The notes under the pieces are model-generated. The model was not told the DNA's origin. It saw only the letters and a list, made by a program, of their open reading frames with translations, and ran no database searches. From contig OU452223.1 of NCBI GenBank assembly GCA_911728455.2, positions 5,292,174 to 5,356,173 on the forward strand: a stretch of 64,000 nucleotides of DNA. The letters run 5' to 3'. Positions 1-15,300 of the stretch are shown here, piece after piece; positions within the stretch are counted from its first letter, which is position 1; each line of letters opens with the position of its first letter. This DNA comes from Marthasterias glacialis (lineage: Eukaryota > Echinodermata > Asteroidea > Forcipulatida > Asteriidae). A program made the position numbers and the translations under genes.

Positions 1-66
1 CAAACCAACCCCCAAACCCCAAGGCAAACTTAACTTTATATATGTTTGTTCTCCTTTATTTTACAG

Positions 67-321
67 CCAATGCTAATGTCAGAGTTACCACAAGATCTGA
101 GAATGCGCTTGAACTGCAGTGGGACACTTCCTCTGCCATAGATTCATTTGAGTTGAATTACTCTCCACTGGATGGAACCAGTGTTTCTCCAAGCCTATTC
201 CCAGATTTCCAAACCACCTTCACCCTGGATGGACTGACGGCTGGAATCGAGTATTATATCGTCCTTGAAAAATTAGAAAGAAATCAGGTGTCACTGGTCG
301 ATGCATTCTCTTACTTTACTT
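67..321 (+). CDS. FN3 domain D1 (type A position, class 1)
   Basis: Acceptor ttacag ends at 66 and donor gtaagt begins at 322; 85 codons, phase 1 in and out. FN3 landmarks are LELQWDT (B strand Trp), FELNYSPLDG (C strand) and LDGLTAGIEYYIVL (E-F). The 'YSPLDG' stretch is more like the type B domains D6 and D12, so its place in the alternation is the least clear of all. Upstream exons must exist, since no initiator or signal peptide precedes it. Confidence 0.86.
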
Positions 322-3300
322 GTAAGTATTCAGACATGAGTGATTTGAAAATGGGTTTTAAGTCCTTCATATGGATGTGTCCATGATCAAACTTTGGGTG
401 GTATGTGCGTAAAGTGCTCCCCTCCCACCAATGTGTCCCTGGTTCGATTCCAGGCTTGGGCCATATGTGAGTAGAGTTGTGCATTGCTGTTTTGTAAACT
501 ACGAAAGAACCTAAACAAACGGCAGTGTGTTGCAGGCCCTGCATGAGGAAAAAACTCTACATGGACTCCAACTCCCCTGTTTTCTGGGACAGATGGACTT
601 AAACAGACCGGGTAAATTTAATTAATAAGAAGAATAATAATAATAATAACAATAATAATACCAGAGTTTTATATAGCACGCGTATCTACCAGCAATTAGG
701 TACTCAAGGCGCTTGTTATTGTAATTTTTTTACGACTGGTTTTTGAAGTTTTTAGCTTATGAGAGCCATTTATGTAGCACCGTATAAGGATTTACAAGGT
801 GCCAGAAGCACCGGGTCAAACCCCTTCTCTTAGCGATAAGTGTCACTGGGTTCTTTTCACGTGCATTACACAACACATGGGACCTTCGGCTTTACGTCCC
901 ATCCGAAGGACGAAGCAATAATGGTTAAGTGTCTTGCTTAAGGACACAACTGTCAAGACCGGGACTTGAACCCACACTTGCTTGAGTCCAGTGCGCTAGA
1001 CCGCTCGGCCACGACATGCCGTAGTTCCGGAAGTTGCAGTTTCAAATCCCGTTCTAGTCAGTTTTTCTTTGTTCACCCAAAAATAAATTTACCCAGTCAG
1101 TTTCCCTTGTGGTTTATTAATTGATATTTGGACAAAAGTTTGGAATCTGGGATTACACAATAACCATTGCATAATTGGCAAAAATCAGCAAAATATTTAG
1201 CGCCATCAGTCCTCTGTGTGGGTGAAATGAAGTGTTGCATAGTGAGTGCATACTCTAGGCTCTGAAACAAAATGTCCCGGCGACCTTTGTTCAGGGCTTG
1301 GTATTTCACACAAAAAAAAACTGCTCAGAAAATATTTGCTTGGGTACACGACATCTGGTGCCAACTGGTTGAACAAGTGTGGATGCCATACTTATTCAGC
1401 TAGTTACATGCATACAATTTTGGGTATGCATAAAGTTGTATTCAAAATGAGATCTGATTATCGAAAAGCGACGTAAAATGGCTAAAGAGACCAAATATTT
1501 GATTTCTGTTTTAAGGTTATGCTTTTGCAGATGTAATTGTACTCAAAACTAACTGAAAGAAAATGTCTGCTTACTCCTTTTCTGACAGTGCCACCCCCAC
1601 CTGCTTCTGCTGACGTGGTGGACATAACGAGTGTCAAGGCTGTCGTAGTGTGGGAACCACCCAGCTTGCCAGGAGATTATCAAGGGTATTTAGTCCAGAT
1701 CAAATCGAACACGCAGGAGATCCTTGAGACATTCCGCAGGGGGCGTTACGATGAGCGGAGAATCACAGTGAATCTCGCCGCAGTCCCAGATGGAGAGTTT
1801 AAAGTCTGCGTGTGTACCACCACCGGGTCTGCTGTTCAAATTGTCACAAGTGTTCCTGTGGAAGTCACTGCACAGAATACAGGTAGGTTTGTTTGCTCGT
1901 ACCCTATTTAATGAAAATCACCCCGACAAAAGGCCAGAAGGCCGTGCAAGGTGAGGGCTGCAATGGAAACTTATACAAAAAGAAACGTTACAAAAGTTAT
2001 TTTGAACTTCTGAATTTATTCTGATGCATTGTATGTTGGTGGGAGAACAAAGTGTTGACCCAATTCACCTGACGTCATCACACGATAAATCTTGGTTGTG
2101 CCATTTTGGGAGTCGTGCCTGAGTGGTTAGTGCGTCGGACTCAAGCTCTGGTGGCTGTGTCATCAGAGTGTGGGTTCGAGTCCCGGTCATGACACTTGTG
2201 TCCTTGAGCAAGGCACTTAACCATAATTGCTCCGTAAAAGTTGGGGAGGTAGAGCCTTCTGCTCTACCAGCCAGGCTTCTGATGGATGATACCCAAGCCT
2301 ACATCCTTACGGACTGTAAAGGGGGTAACTCTGTTTCAGCCCCAGAAGTAGGTGGCATTGACCCCTGGGAAAACAGTTGATTTGTAGCCCACACCTCGAG
2401 TGTCTTACTGGCCTTGTGGTTCTGGCGACTTGCATAAAAAAAAAAGAAGAAAGTCTACTGAGTCTGTGAGCCCGCTTGTAGAGTAGAGCGACCTAATTAA
2501 AATGCCATATAGTCGCACAACCAATTCCAGGGGTTATGAGCTAGAAAGGCATGCTGGGAAAAAATAGTGTGGCGAGATTGATTACCCCTGGGAACGAGGT
2601 TTGAGGAGAGACACCTTCTTTTTAAAGAGGTATCCTTTGATATTTGACTGTGTTTCAATTTCAAGAGCGTAAGTAAAAGAACAAGCAGGAAATGTATTGG
2701 TCAAATTTATGGTAGACGGTGAAGTAAAAATTATGTGCATGGAAAAATAGCAAACACATTTATTGATACTCTTACTTCTGATTTCATCTTTTCCTCATGT
2801 AGTGCCAGGTTTTGATGGGGAAATCATTAATGCAGTTTCAACACCAACAACTGTTACGATTTACTGGACCAATTCTGCCGTTACGCCAGGGACATACCAG
2901 GTGAACTTTTTTGTTTTAAACCCTTCCCATTCTGCCAAGATGCAACTTCTCCTATTTAAATCAGAAATCCAACTTTTTAATTTTTTAAACCCCAAATTCT
3001 GATTTTTTTTCCATCCCCCCAAAAGCAGGTTTTTTTCTTGATTTGTATAATAACAATAAGAATACTGGAGTCTTATTTAGCTCACGTATCTACCATGTCT
3101 TTTTTTGCGACAGGTTTTTGAAGTTTTTGAAATATGAGACCCATTTATGTAGCACCTTATAAGGGTTTACAAGGTGTTGCGGCGCATTCAGCAGCCACTG
3201 CCAGAAACACCAGGGCAAACCCCGTCTCTTAACGATAAGTGTAACTGGATTCTTTTATGTGCATTACACAACACACGGGACCTACGGCTTTACGTCCCAT

Positions 3301-6300
3301 CCGAAGGATGAAGCAATAATGGTTAGTGTCTTGCTTAAGGACACAAGTGTCAAGACTTGGACTCAAACCCACACTCTGCTGATCAGAAAAACCAGAGCTT
3401 GAGTCCGGTGCCCCAGATCCCTCGGCCACGATGCACCACTATCCTAAAATTTGTGTTAAAGTCAAAAAGATTGAAAAGCGCTGTGTCTGAAAAATCATAA
3501 CCCTGTCTGCGTGGATATGTGCAGCAATCTTATGTGTATCAGTGAATATCTTTGAATCCAGTCAAGGTAATGAATGAACACAATTAAAATGTTACCTGAA
3601 TTTACCCGCAGCTTACCCTGAATACGGATTCTGCAACCGGGCTACAAGCGGCCACCATCAGCGGTCTGACTGAGCACACTTTTTCAGGTCTGGTACCCGG
3701 CGTTCTCTACACAGTCGCATTCTCTTCCCTGAACTCCAACACCCCTGATCAGAACTACAAAATCCGCACAGGTTGGTATTGTTGATAGTGCAGCATTTGT
3801 AAAACACACTTTATGTTAGTGATGTTTGAAGCGTTGCATGAGGCGGTAACAAGTAACAAGTAACTAATAAGTACTATAACTAGTAAACTTTTAGGTACAA
3901 CCATAATATAAATATCTTTTGGGGAGGAGTGGTGGCTCTGAAAAGAGCCTGTGTGGTCTCGAAGTTTCAAACAGTATACTCTGCTCGTCTTCAGGAGAAT
4001 CATGGACTGCTGCTGATGCTGAAGCTCAAGAAGAGCTGGAGGGATGTTTATTTAGGGAGGAGGGATCCAAGTTGTTGTTGACGGGTGATGAGTAGGAGTT
4101 GACTAGTGGCTGGTTGATGTGCGCTGGAGTGTGTCAGTGTTGGTGTGAGTTGCTGCTGGAAGGGTGGGGCTTGAGTAGTGGTGACCTGATGTTGTTGATG
4201 AAGAACTCTATGTCTTGTGGAACTGTTTTGTGGGACTTGATTTCTATGGCTTCCCTGACTCTGAGTTGGTGCCAGAAATGGACAGGGGCAATGAGTTGGG
4301 TTTTCCTTCCAGTTGAAGTTTAATGCTTTATGTTAAAATCCAGGACTTTCCAGAGTCCTGTGAAAAAAAAATTCACAGGCATTTTCCTCGGGTGGGATTG
4401 GAACCCACAACCCCCACCGTTCTAGAGCAGATGTCTTACCAACTAAACTACCGAGACTGCCCGGTAGCTAGAGGCAGTTCGAATGCTATTATAGCAGCGG
4501 GTACTGCAACCAATATAAAAGATGTTAATTGAAACTGCCTCTAGCTACTGGGCAGTCTCAGTAGTGTAGTTGGTAAGACATCTGCTCTAGAATGGCGGGG
4601 GTCTTGGTTTCGAATCCCACCCGAGGAAAATGCCTGTGAATTTTTTTCACAGGACTCTGGAAAATACTGAGTATACAGTGCTTGACACACATCGATGTAT
4701 CGGTAAAAATAACAAATAACATTCTTTATCCCCAATGCAAAACAAAATTAACAACTAGTTAGAAAATGTGAACAAACTGTTGCCATTTGGCACGCTTGGT
4801 TATGGTTGTGCTTTTTTGGTGTGCCACTGCGACAAGTGATGAAGTAGAGATGCTTATTGACGCAGTAAGTGCTGCCCACACGGTGTCAGCTTATATCATG
4901 AACAGAGCTTAATAGATCATATTATTGTGGAAGTGAATTTACTGGGATGGTCTTAGATTAAAGTAGAGTAACTAGATCAAAGATACCCAACATGTATTTC
5001 TTTGTTTCTGTGCACAGTAGGCCTTATTTTTGACTGCAAGAGGGCGCCCTTTGGGGTAGATTCTGGGTCAAACCATAGAAATAGTGTGGTAAAGCAGATG
5101 TAATTAGACTTTTAATAAAGCAGTTAAAATACAACTTTTGAAAGTTTTTTTATTGACAGTAAGATATTTGCTGGGAAAAATTTGTATTTTTTATGTTTGA
5201 AATATTTCGGTACTATCAAATTGGAATTAGTATAGCGCCCTCTTGCTGTCAAAAAGAAGGCCTATAGAAAAAGTACATTTTGGAGGGCACTGCAAACACT
5301 CCTGAACATGTAATGCATTTATATCAAGTTGTGAGATTTTTTTCTCCACTCATATTATTGTCTCTCATTATTTTTCTCTTTACAGCCCCTCTGAGTCCTG
5401 TATCTATCTCTGCCCCTTTGGTTCTTGCCGAATCCATCAGTATTACGTGGACGCCACCCCAAGACTCCTCCTCATTCGATTCGTATGTAATAGACTGGTT
5501 CCCCTCCAGTCACGTCATTGTACGACCACCGTTTACAATAAACAGTGTCCCAGTCACTTCGAGTTATACCTTTACAAATCTGAAGCCGGATACTTACTAT
5601 GAGATTACTCTGCAGACAGTTAGAGGAAGTCAAACTGACTACCAGTCTAAGAGCGAGAAAGTAACAGTTTTAGAGAAGACAGGTATGCTGTAACGATAAT
5701 ACGCAGTTCTGATATAGCGCTTTTTCACATGGGCGTCTCAAAGCGCACAGTATATTTTCCTGCAAGGTGCGATGAGTTACGTTTTGAAGTATGGGGCCTG
5801 TTTCTTTACATAGCACTATGTAATGGTTTACAAGGTGCTATGGCGCACTCTGCAGCCAATCAAACCAGGAACACCGGGGTGAACCACTTCTCTTTGCGTT
5901 AAGTGCACTGGGTTCTTTTACATGCATTACAAAACACACGTGACCTACGGCTTTACGTCCCATCCGAAGGAAGCAGCAATAATGGTTAAGTGTCTTGCTT
6001 AAGGACACAAATGTCAAGACCGGGACTCGAACCCACACTCTGCTAATCAGAAACACCAGAGCTTGAATCTGGTGTTCTTAACCGCTTGGCCACGACACGC
6101 CCAGTATGCAAGGATGAAATATTTCATGTAAAGGGGGTAACCCTATTTCAGCCCCAGGAGTAGGTGGCAATGGCCCCTGGGAAAACAGTTGATTTGTAGC
6201 CCACACCTTGAGTGGCTTACTGGCCTTGTGTGTCTGGCGACTTACATAAAAAAAAATAAATAAATAAAACCGTGACTGTTTCGGGATAAATAGACTCTTT

Positions 6301-9300
6301 GTACTCCCCATTCACAGCACCTCTTGGTGTACTTCAGTTCATCTATACCCAGCTGACTGACACATACATTGATGTTGAGTTTGGTAAAGTCACGACCCAG
6401 CAGATAACGGAGTACTATCTCAGGCTCTTTCAACTGCCCAACAATGAGGAGAGGATGATAACGGTGAGAGGAGACGCCGTAGCGAGGCGACGAATCGATG
6501 AACTCATTCCAGGCACTCAGTACAGATTGATTTTGGAATCACCAAGTCTACCTGGCACTCAAAGAACCATAAGTTTTGACACTGGTGAGTCTTGTTTTAA
6601 CCCTTTCAGTCCTGCATCCGGAATATCCCGGTTCACACAGGGCGCACTTAGATCCCGAACCCGGGATATCCCGGTTCTCTCAGGGCGTACTCAGATCCTG
6701 CACCCGGGATATCCCGGTTCACGCAGGGCGCTCTCAGATCCCGCACACGGGATATCCCGGTTCAAGCAGGGTGCACTCAGATCCTGCACCCAGGATATCC
6801 CGGTTCAAGCAGGCCGCACTAAGATCCCGCACCCGGGATATCTCGGTTCAAGCAGGGCACACTTAGATCCCGCACCGGGGATATCCTGGTTCACGCCGGG
6901 CACACTTAGATCCCGCACCCGGGATATCCTGGTTCACGCAGGGCACACTTAGATCCCGCACCCGGGATATCCCGGTTCACGCAGGGCGCACTTAGATCCC
7001 GAACCCGGGATATCCCGGTTCACGCAGGGCGCACTCAGATCCCGCACCCGGGATATCCCGGTTCACGCAGGGCACACTCAGATCCCGCACCCGGGATATC
7101 CTGGTTCACGCAGGGCGCACTCAGATCCCGCACCCGGGATATCCTGGTTCAAGCAGGGCACACTCAGATTCCGAACCCAGGATATCCCGGTTCACACAGG
7201 GCACACTCAGATCCCGCACCCGGGATATCCTGTTTCACGCAGGGCGCACTCAGATCCCGCACCCGGGATATCCTGGTTCACGCAGGGCGCACTCAGATTC
7301 CGAACCCAGGATATCCCGGTTCAAGCAGGGTGCACTCAGATCCCGCACCCAGGATATCCCGGTTCACGCAGGGCGCACTCAGATCCCGCACCCGGGATAT
7401 CCCGGTTCACGCAGGGCGCACTCACATCCCATAGCCGGGATATCCCGATTCACACAGGGCGCACTCAGATTCCGAACCCAGGATATCCCGGTTCAAGCAG
7501 GGTGCACTCAGATCCCACACCCGGGATATCCTGGTTCACGAAGGGCACACTTAGATCCCGCACCCGGGATATCCTGGTTCACGCAGGGCGCACTTAGATC
7601 CCGCACCCGGGATATCCCGGTTCACGCAGGGCACACTCAGATCCCGCACCCGGGATATCCCGGTTCACGCAGGGCGCACTTAGATCCCAAACCCGGGATA
7701 TCCCGGTTCTCTCAGGGCGTACTCAGATCCTGCACCCGGGATATCCCGGTTCACGCTAGGCGCACTCAAATCCCGCACCCGGGATATTCCAGGTTGCATG
7801 GGTGCTGTACATTTGCCTCTAACACACTCGCACCAAATGCACTATAAAACGCTACCTGTTGAATGCCGCCCTCTTTTGATGTATTGCAGACCAAAATTTG
7901 TGATTGTTTACTCCTTTTGTTGCATGGGTTTTGGCTGTTATATGCAAAGTTTGAATAGAAAAACAATTTATATTGAGATTTTCGTCAATATGTGGCTTGT
8001 TTTCTTTCTGTGATTTCCCTTTTGGACTACTAGTGACTTTGCAGAGTTTGTAGTAGTTTTATCAGTTGTGTATAGAGCAATAAATCAAGCAATTTTTCAT
8101 GTATTTTAGTAGATGTTTGCATCATATTTTGTATTATTTTGTATTGCCGAATACAAATAACCGGAAGTTAGAGGTCACAGAGGTCAACAAAACCTACCCA
8201 GAAATGAAGACAAAGAATTGATGACCATCAGCCCAAAATATTGTGACTAAGAAATTTAAGGTTCTTTTTTAATGGTTTTTCTTACACAAAAAGTTGTGTT
8301 TAAAAATTATACGGAATGTGGGGGGGGGGGGCGGTAAGTGTGTACAAAGTATATGGGGCTGAGAGGGTTAACAGAAGAAGTACATGTAGCTGATTAGGTG
8401 ATGTTATTAAAGCCTATGGTTTGGTGGTTTTCAAGTGTGTGTAACACCCGTCCAGACTGAGAGGCGTGCCGAACCAATTTATTAAATTAAGTACGTTAAA
8501 AGTTTGACGTCCGAAACGGTTAGGAGCAACTAGACATGCTAAAAGTCGAAAGATTGACTGTTGCAGTCGGTCGGAACGACTCTGGAGCGTCTTGGGTTCA
8601 GATGTCGATCTTGTCATGAGCCGAACCTAATGCAAATTTATGTTAATTAAATTCGCTCGACTGTGTCAAATCTATTTTTTTACAGATTCTAGCAAGCCTG
8701 ATGCTGTGATCGACCAAATTACCCAGACCTCTGTCAACATCTCCTTGTTGGAGCCAGAAGGGAACTTTGATGGCTTCTTCATCCAGTATTCTCCATACGA
8801 CGGTGTGACAAGCAATCAACAGATCATCCCCAGGGGTGGCTCACTGCAAAACCGTATCTATGGCCTGGTACCTGGGAAGGAGTATACAGTTTCCATCAGC
8901 ACTTACACCCAAGCGAGGACTGGCGCTAAAACGATGCTGAGGTTCAGAACATGTAAGTGACTTGAAAGCCTGTCAGGATTGTTACTGATTGCGTTTTTTT
9001 TTCTTCATAAATCTCCTGTTGTACTTTAGTCATTGGGAAAAACATATCTCGAGTTGGCTATAAGACTTTTGAGACGCTGGGGGCAGCAGACACAGGGGTC
9101 CTTTTTGACAGTTCTGAGCGTGCGCGCACATACTGCGTGTGTAGTTCTGAGTGTGTGCACTACTGGTAAGAACCGTGAAAAAAGGACCGTTCTAAAGCCC
9201 CCCATTGGCTGAATTCCCACAATGTACATGTACATGAGGGAAGTATTTTCTTACTGGCTGAGTGTCTGTCAAAATTTTACACGTAGAGCGTAACAAATTT

Positions 9301-12300
9301 TCCTTTTGGCTGTCGCATTCGTATCCAAATTTTTCTATTGGCTGAATTCCGACAAGGTTCTTGGGCCGTATGTATGCTCGAAGTTCAGCTTCAAGCATCA
9401 AGGAAATGCTGCTGAACAGTTTGTTAGTTTTGAAATAGAAATATTAGTGATAAGAATTAATGTCTTCTCCTAATTCGAGTGAGGATAGTCCAGTAGCAAC
9501 AATCTTTTATACACCAATCTGAGCAATTATGGTGTTTTACACCACCGCAGCTATGGCCTCTGCACTCGCGCCCGACACGACACCCGTGTCAGCGCGCATA
9601 ATGTACCAATCAGCGTGGAGGATTCACAGTGTGTGTGCGTCGATGTGCGTGTGCGGCGGCCATCGTTGCGGTGGTGTAAATGCCCATGAACAAGCTGCTC
9701 GGATTAGTCTATAGCTGGTTATAGATTAGTCTATAACCAATGTTATATAACTGACATACAGATTCTTGTCATTTGATTGGTGGAACTTACATCACGTGAC
9801 ATTCACTATTACTCCCATCCGCATCGGCGATCAAAAAGTCCTATTGACCCACGGGGAATAGTATTTTCCATTCAACAGTTAGGATCATCCTTGTACCCAA
9901 TGTTTTAACCATGCAGTAGAGCAATGCTACCAAAGCAAAGGAGCACCTGTGTAAAAGGTTGTAATGTTCTCACAGCCCACGTATTGCGCTGTTCTACCTT
10001 GGCATATTGCGTTTTTTTTAAACTGTGTGTCAAATTTGCTTGAAGATAATATAATATTGGTTATCACGTGTGGAGTACAAAAAATGTAGCACGTCTTTGT
10101 AACAAGGTTTGCTGTTTACATGGAGTCATCCACATTCTTCAGATAGAAGGGGTTTTATCATTTTCAGATTGTGTGGGGTGAACGATGAACTGTGTTTTTT
10201 TTTTTTTGAGTTTATGTGTATTGTGAACAAAATTCAAATGACATGGATCTATATGTCAGTTATATAAAACAAATATTAAGCGGCTTTAATTCGTGGAATG
10301 AAAGGAATATTATTGCTGGGTAAAATTTTGACTGTTCCATTTCACTTGGCTTTACCTCGTGAAATGGAACAGTCAGAACTTTACATTGCAATAATATTTC
10401 TCCCATTGCACTCTGAGCCACTCAATATATGTATTCTGACATGTACCTCATGTATGAACTTGATGTTTTAACACGTTGACTGCCGACTATGAGTATACTC
10501 GTACTAACAGGTGTACGGAGTCTGCCACTATGAATATACTCGTAGAAAATGAAAGGTCTTTGCATTGTAACTTGAATACACTGGCACCACTGATGGCGCA
10601 ACCAATAAGCTGCTGGCAGTGGTGAGGACATGCTTCTATAAAATGTACATGTTCAAACTATTTAAGTAAGTACCTATCAAGTATGCGCACATGCGCATAG
10701 GCCCTAACGCTTGGCAAATGGGAACGCCATGTGAAATTATGCACGGCAGTCAACGTGTTAAGCTGTCTTCTTTTTTCCTTTTCCCTCCGTGTACAGTGGC
10801 AGCTGATCCTGGAGAGGTAGTTGTCCGACAGTATTCATCCAATCAAATTGAAGTATACTGGGGCGATGGATCACACCTTGCTGGTTTCCAAAGATATACA
10901 GTCACCATCAACCCTTCTGCCGGCTCCACCCCTGCCGTTGACGAGGTTCTCAGACATGCAATGTTCTCGGATCTAAACCCAGGGGACTTGTACACGATCT
11001 CTGTCACTGTAAATGCCGACAACACCAACACGAGCACCGTGCAACAGAGAACAAGTGAGTCTCGCAAAAGACTGATTCATTCAGCCCCGCCCCCCCAAAC
11101 ATATTGACCAATCACAGCATTGGCTACATCACCACTGTACACGTGGGCAGCACAGTGTGCGATTCTTCAATGCCACACTTCACGACATGAATGTGCGTGC
11201 TATCAGTACATGCACACATGTTTACATTTTCCAATGGGATTTTATCGCGTCGGACTTTTGTTGGACTTTCGGTGGTGTAGCCAAGGCTGTGATTGGTCAA
11301 GAGGGCAGGGCTTAATGAATCGGTCTATGGTTGTGTCTGGCTGTTGAGATTGGAGTCAATTATAATAATTTAAAAACCAATGTATATGATTGGTTGATAT
11401 AAAAAAGAAAAGAAATGAGAAAGAAACAAAGATTTTTTTCTGTCTGAAGGCACTGTTTATAAAAGTTCATCCATTACCAATTCTCCAGAAAAATAGTCCA
11501 AACTGAAACACTGTCAAAGTCAAGCAAATAACTTTTAATAATAATAATATATTACAATAACTATTTTTATAGCTCTTTATCTACAGGCATATCAATGCAC
11601 TTACTAATTTTTACGACAGGTTTTTGAAGTTTTTGACTTATAAGACCCATTTATGTAACACCTTATAAGGGTTTACAAGGTGCTGCATCCATTTGGACAT
11701 AAGTGGACTTAACAAAGTGAAAGAGTTAAGTGACTGCTTCCTTGCTGAATTGTGCGTAAAAGCAAATAAAATTATGAAGCATTTATTCGTTTATTCCCTT
11801 ACCAATGACGCATTTTTGTTTTGTATGATCAATCAGAACCAAACACAACCAACAATCTGGCCATTGCTCCATTGTCGGCCCTCACCCCGGTGGCCCTACC
11901 CATCTCCTGGTCCCTCACCCTGGGCACCTTGTCATCGTATGTCATTAGCTACGTGAAAGATGGCACCGAGACGGAGGTACAGGTCGGTAGGGTCAACTCT
12001 GATGTCACGTCGTTCGTCATCTCGGATCTTGACCCTGTCACTACCTACACGGTGCATGTCTTTGCCTCTGCTGGATCGGGTAGCAATCTGGAATTCAGCG
12101 AACCAGCTGCAATCACTGGAACAACAGGTCTGTGTTAACCAGTTAGGATCTCACACTCAGAGATTGAAACAAATCAATTAAATAAATGGGTCATTCCATG
12201 AAAGTGGGACACAACTTGTGACATTTTTCAATATTATTATTTTTGTCAGAGTAAAATGTTGATTCTGCTTTATATTTTTCAATCATCACATTTTATTTGG

Positions 12301-15300
12301 GTTTTTGAAAGTATTTCAGAAAGGTTGAAATTCCTATCATACCATCTTACCTGATATTTTCGCTAATCTAAAAAAAGTTCATGGTATACGATGTAACAGG
12401 GACACCATGCTTGTAACTTATCTTTCAGTATTATGGAAGTGAAAAACAAATTGACAATGTTCAACAGAAACTTGATGCCAAATCCATACAAAAAAAACCT
12501 TCTTACATGGGTATTAAAGTACACATGCCTGAGAATGTTAAAGATGGTCACGATGTAACGGGGACACCAAATGTCACACCTATGGTGTCCCCGTGACATC
12601 AGTGCAGGCACTGTATCACATTTATTTTACACCACAGTAATCATATAAAATCTTTTTATGATTCACGTTTGGTGTAATTTATACTATGTAAAGCAAGATT
12701 GACGAAGTAGCCTGGTGAAGTGGTGAAATAGCTTCACAGGTGGTGATGAGGTAACAGTGTTCCTAGTGTTCCACCTTCATGGAATGACCCATATGGTACA
12801 GCATTTGACATAAGTTCATTTGAAAACTGTCGAATGGTAATTGAAAACTAAGAAAAAAGGTCAACTTAATTACAATAGACCTTATGCATTGACGTCATCA
12901 CGCCGCCATCTTAGAGGTAAATCGATGATGAAACAATGGAAACGCAGAGATTTGTACGCGCGGCGCACAGGATTGGCCAATGAACAACCTCATTTTGACC
13001 TCTAGACGAGGGCGCCCTCGTTGGATAGCTCATGGATCTCCCTTACTAGCTCAACTACACTGGCTTCCCATTAAGAAATGTATCCAGTTTAGAACTCCTT
13101 GGTATGCTTTCAAATGCTTGAATGACATTGCTCCACCTTATCTCTCTGGTTTGTTTCATCTCCACCAAAACAACAGGTCTGTGTTACCATGAGTGTCTCA
13201 CACTCAAAGGTTGAAACAAATCAATTAAATAAACATATACTCCTTTTCGAGAATGCTCATTACTACCAGTCCTTCCAAGGATACATGAAGTTGATGATTA
13301 GAATTTGAAAAAGTGCACACAGTGATGAAATTTGTTTGTATTCTTTAGAGACCTGCTTCTTTCCTCAGGTTAGTAAAATGTAGAGTGGCTTTTTGTAGCC
13401 AAATGTAAACAAAACAATATGTATACATATATTTATAAAAAGCTATGTATTTTCCCCCATTTATCAATGATGTAATTTTGTTTTGGTTTTAGCTTCGATA
13501 CCGCTAAATGTGATCTTCATCCAATCAAAGAACCATGAGAATATCACCTTCATTTGGCAGCGTAATCAGCTAGCTTCTACTTACCAAATCGTCAGAGTAC
13601 GGGTCTTGGACAATTCTGATCTGAGGGTTTTGTCCACCCCGAACCAGGAGTTCACATTTGACTCGTTGAGCCCGTCTACCGTGTATCGCTTCACCATCAC
13701 ACCCATGACAAGCGGGGGTAGCAGCCTAGCCCCATTCGACACTGTGGTCAGGACAGGTAATATACCCGAAAGACAAAATCCTATAAAAGAATCCTAACGA
13801 CTGCTAACAATAATTTTTTAAATGCTGTGTGTTCTCCCTGGTGACGTTAAATCTACAATCCTGGTCATATCTGGTTGGGTCTCCCCCCCCCTCCCCGGCC
13901 CCCGATCATTGTTGGCTCTCATTACATGGTCTGCGCTCCAGTTGGGATTAACAACATTGAGTGGGGGAAGCATGGGATGGGGGAGGGTATTACTATTTCC
14001 TGTCACAGTGGCCAAAGTATTTGGGCCGGGATTTTCTGAAAGATAGCTGAGTTTTTTTACATGGAGTTGGGTGGACACAGATAAATTACAGTCGTTTGGT
14101 GGAGCAGAGAAAATACATTGAAGTGAACCAAAGCAGTGGATGGTTGATACAGAAAGCAAAATAGGCAATTGTCAGCGTGGTATTTCATGGTTTGGTTTCA
14201 TACAAAAATCTTGCATGTTTTACTCGCTTACCGGATAAGAGCAATGGACTCAAGCTCTGCTGTTTCTGATCAGCAGAGTGTGGGTTCGAATCCCGGTTGT
14301 GACACTTGTGTCCTTGAGCAAGACACTTTACTGTAATTGCTTTTCTCCACCCAGGAGTAAATGGGTACCTGTGAGGGCAGAGATGGTTCATGTGAATGAT
14401 TAGCTTGGAGCGCGGTTACTCGCAGCACCGGCTGTATACTCCCCAGGGAGCTGAGATGGTTTAAGGAATGAAATAAATGGCCCAGTCACCAGGGGTAGTA
14501 ATGTCAGAAGCGCTTTGATACGGCATTCGGGCTGTGATAAAGCGCTATATAAATTACTGGTTAATATTATTATTACTATTATTATTACACGAATGAAACA
14601 GCACTATGTGTCCCAAACATAGCTCAGTCCAGATAGGGTTAATCCTAGGTTTCTGCTCTTTCTGTAGTGTTATAAAGACAATTCTTGGCTGTCCTGTGCT
14701 TGCATCCCCAGCACAAACCAAACACACAGAATAACTTTACTGTAGTGTACACTGACAACGGGTTACCGTAACGACTTTGGCCGGGATCGCAGTTACTGGT
14801 GTTTTGATTTCAATGGTATTCATGTCTGCATGAGGTGTTTTATACCTTTCTTTTTGCAACATCACAGCCGCGAGTTTTGCCAACCATGGTTGGCAACAGT
14901 ATGGGCAGCCTGCACTGCAAAAAATAAAAAGAGTTTGTTAATTTGACCAATTATGCTATCAAATTAATACCCATATGAAATGATAAATAACATTTACTGT
15001 CCAAAACATAAAGTAAACTTTAATATACTTTGTGGAAAAAAGTTTGAATTGTTTATTTAAAATTGGACAAATATTTGCTAAAAAGGCAAAAAGAGTTTTC
15101 ACTAAAAAAGGACAAATTTTTGCCAAGCCAGTTTATACAAGCCGGTTTATACAATTCTCCTGAAGACGATCAGAGTATACTGATCGAAATGCAGAGTTGT
15201 TATACCATCGGTTCTTTTCAGAGCTACACCAACTCATTAGAGATAATTACACGGTGTCTCCGCAAAACTTACTAGATTCAATTTGTGATACTAAGGCCCT

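Noticed and set aside
6585..6952. Apparent repeat protein (GISRF..GALRSRT) continuing after D5
   Set aside because: The D5 donor gtgagt at 6585 ends the exon. The frame then runs through the 43-bp minisatellite, whose unit is not a multiple of three, so the protein repeat is accidental.
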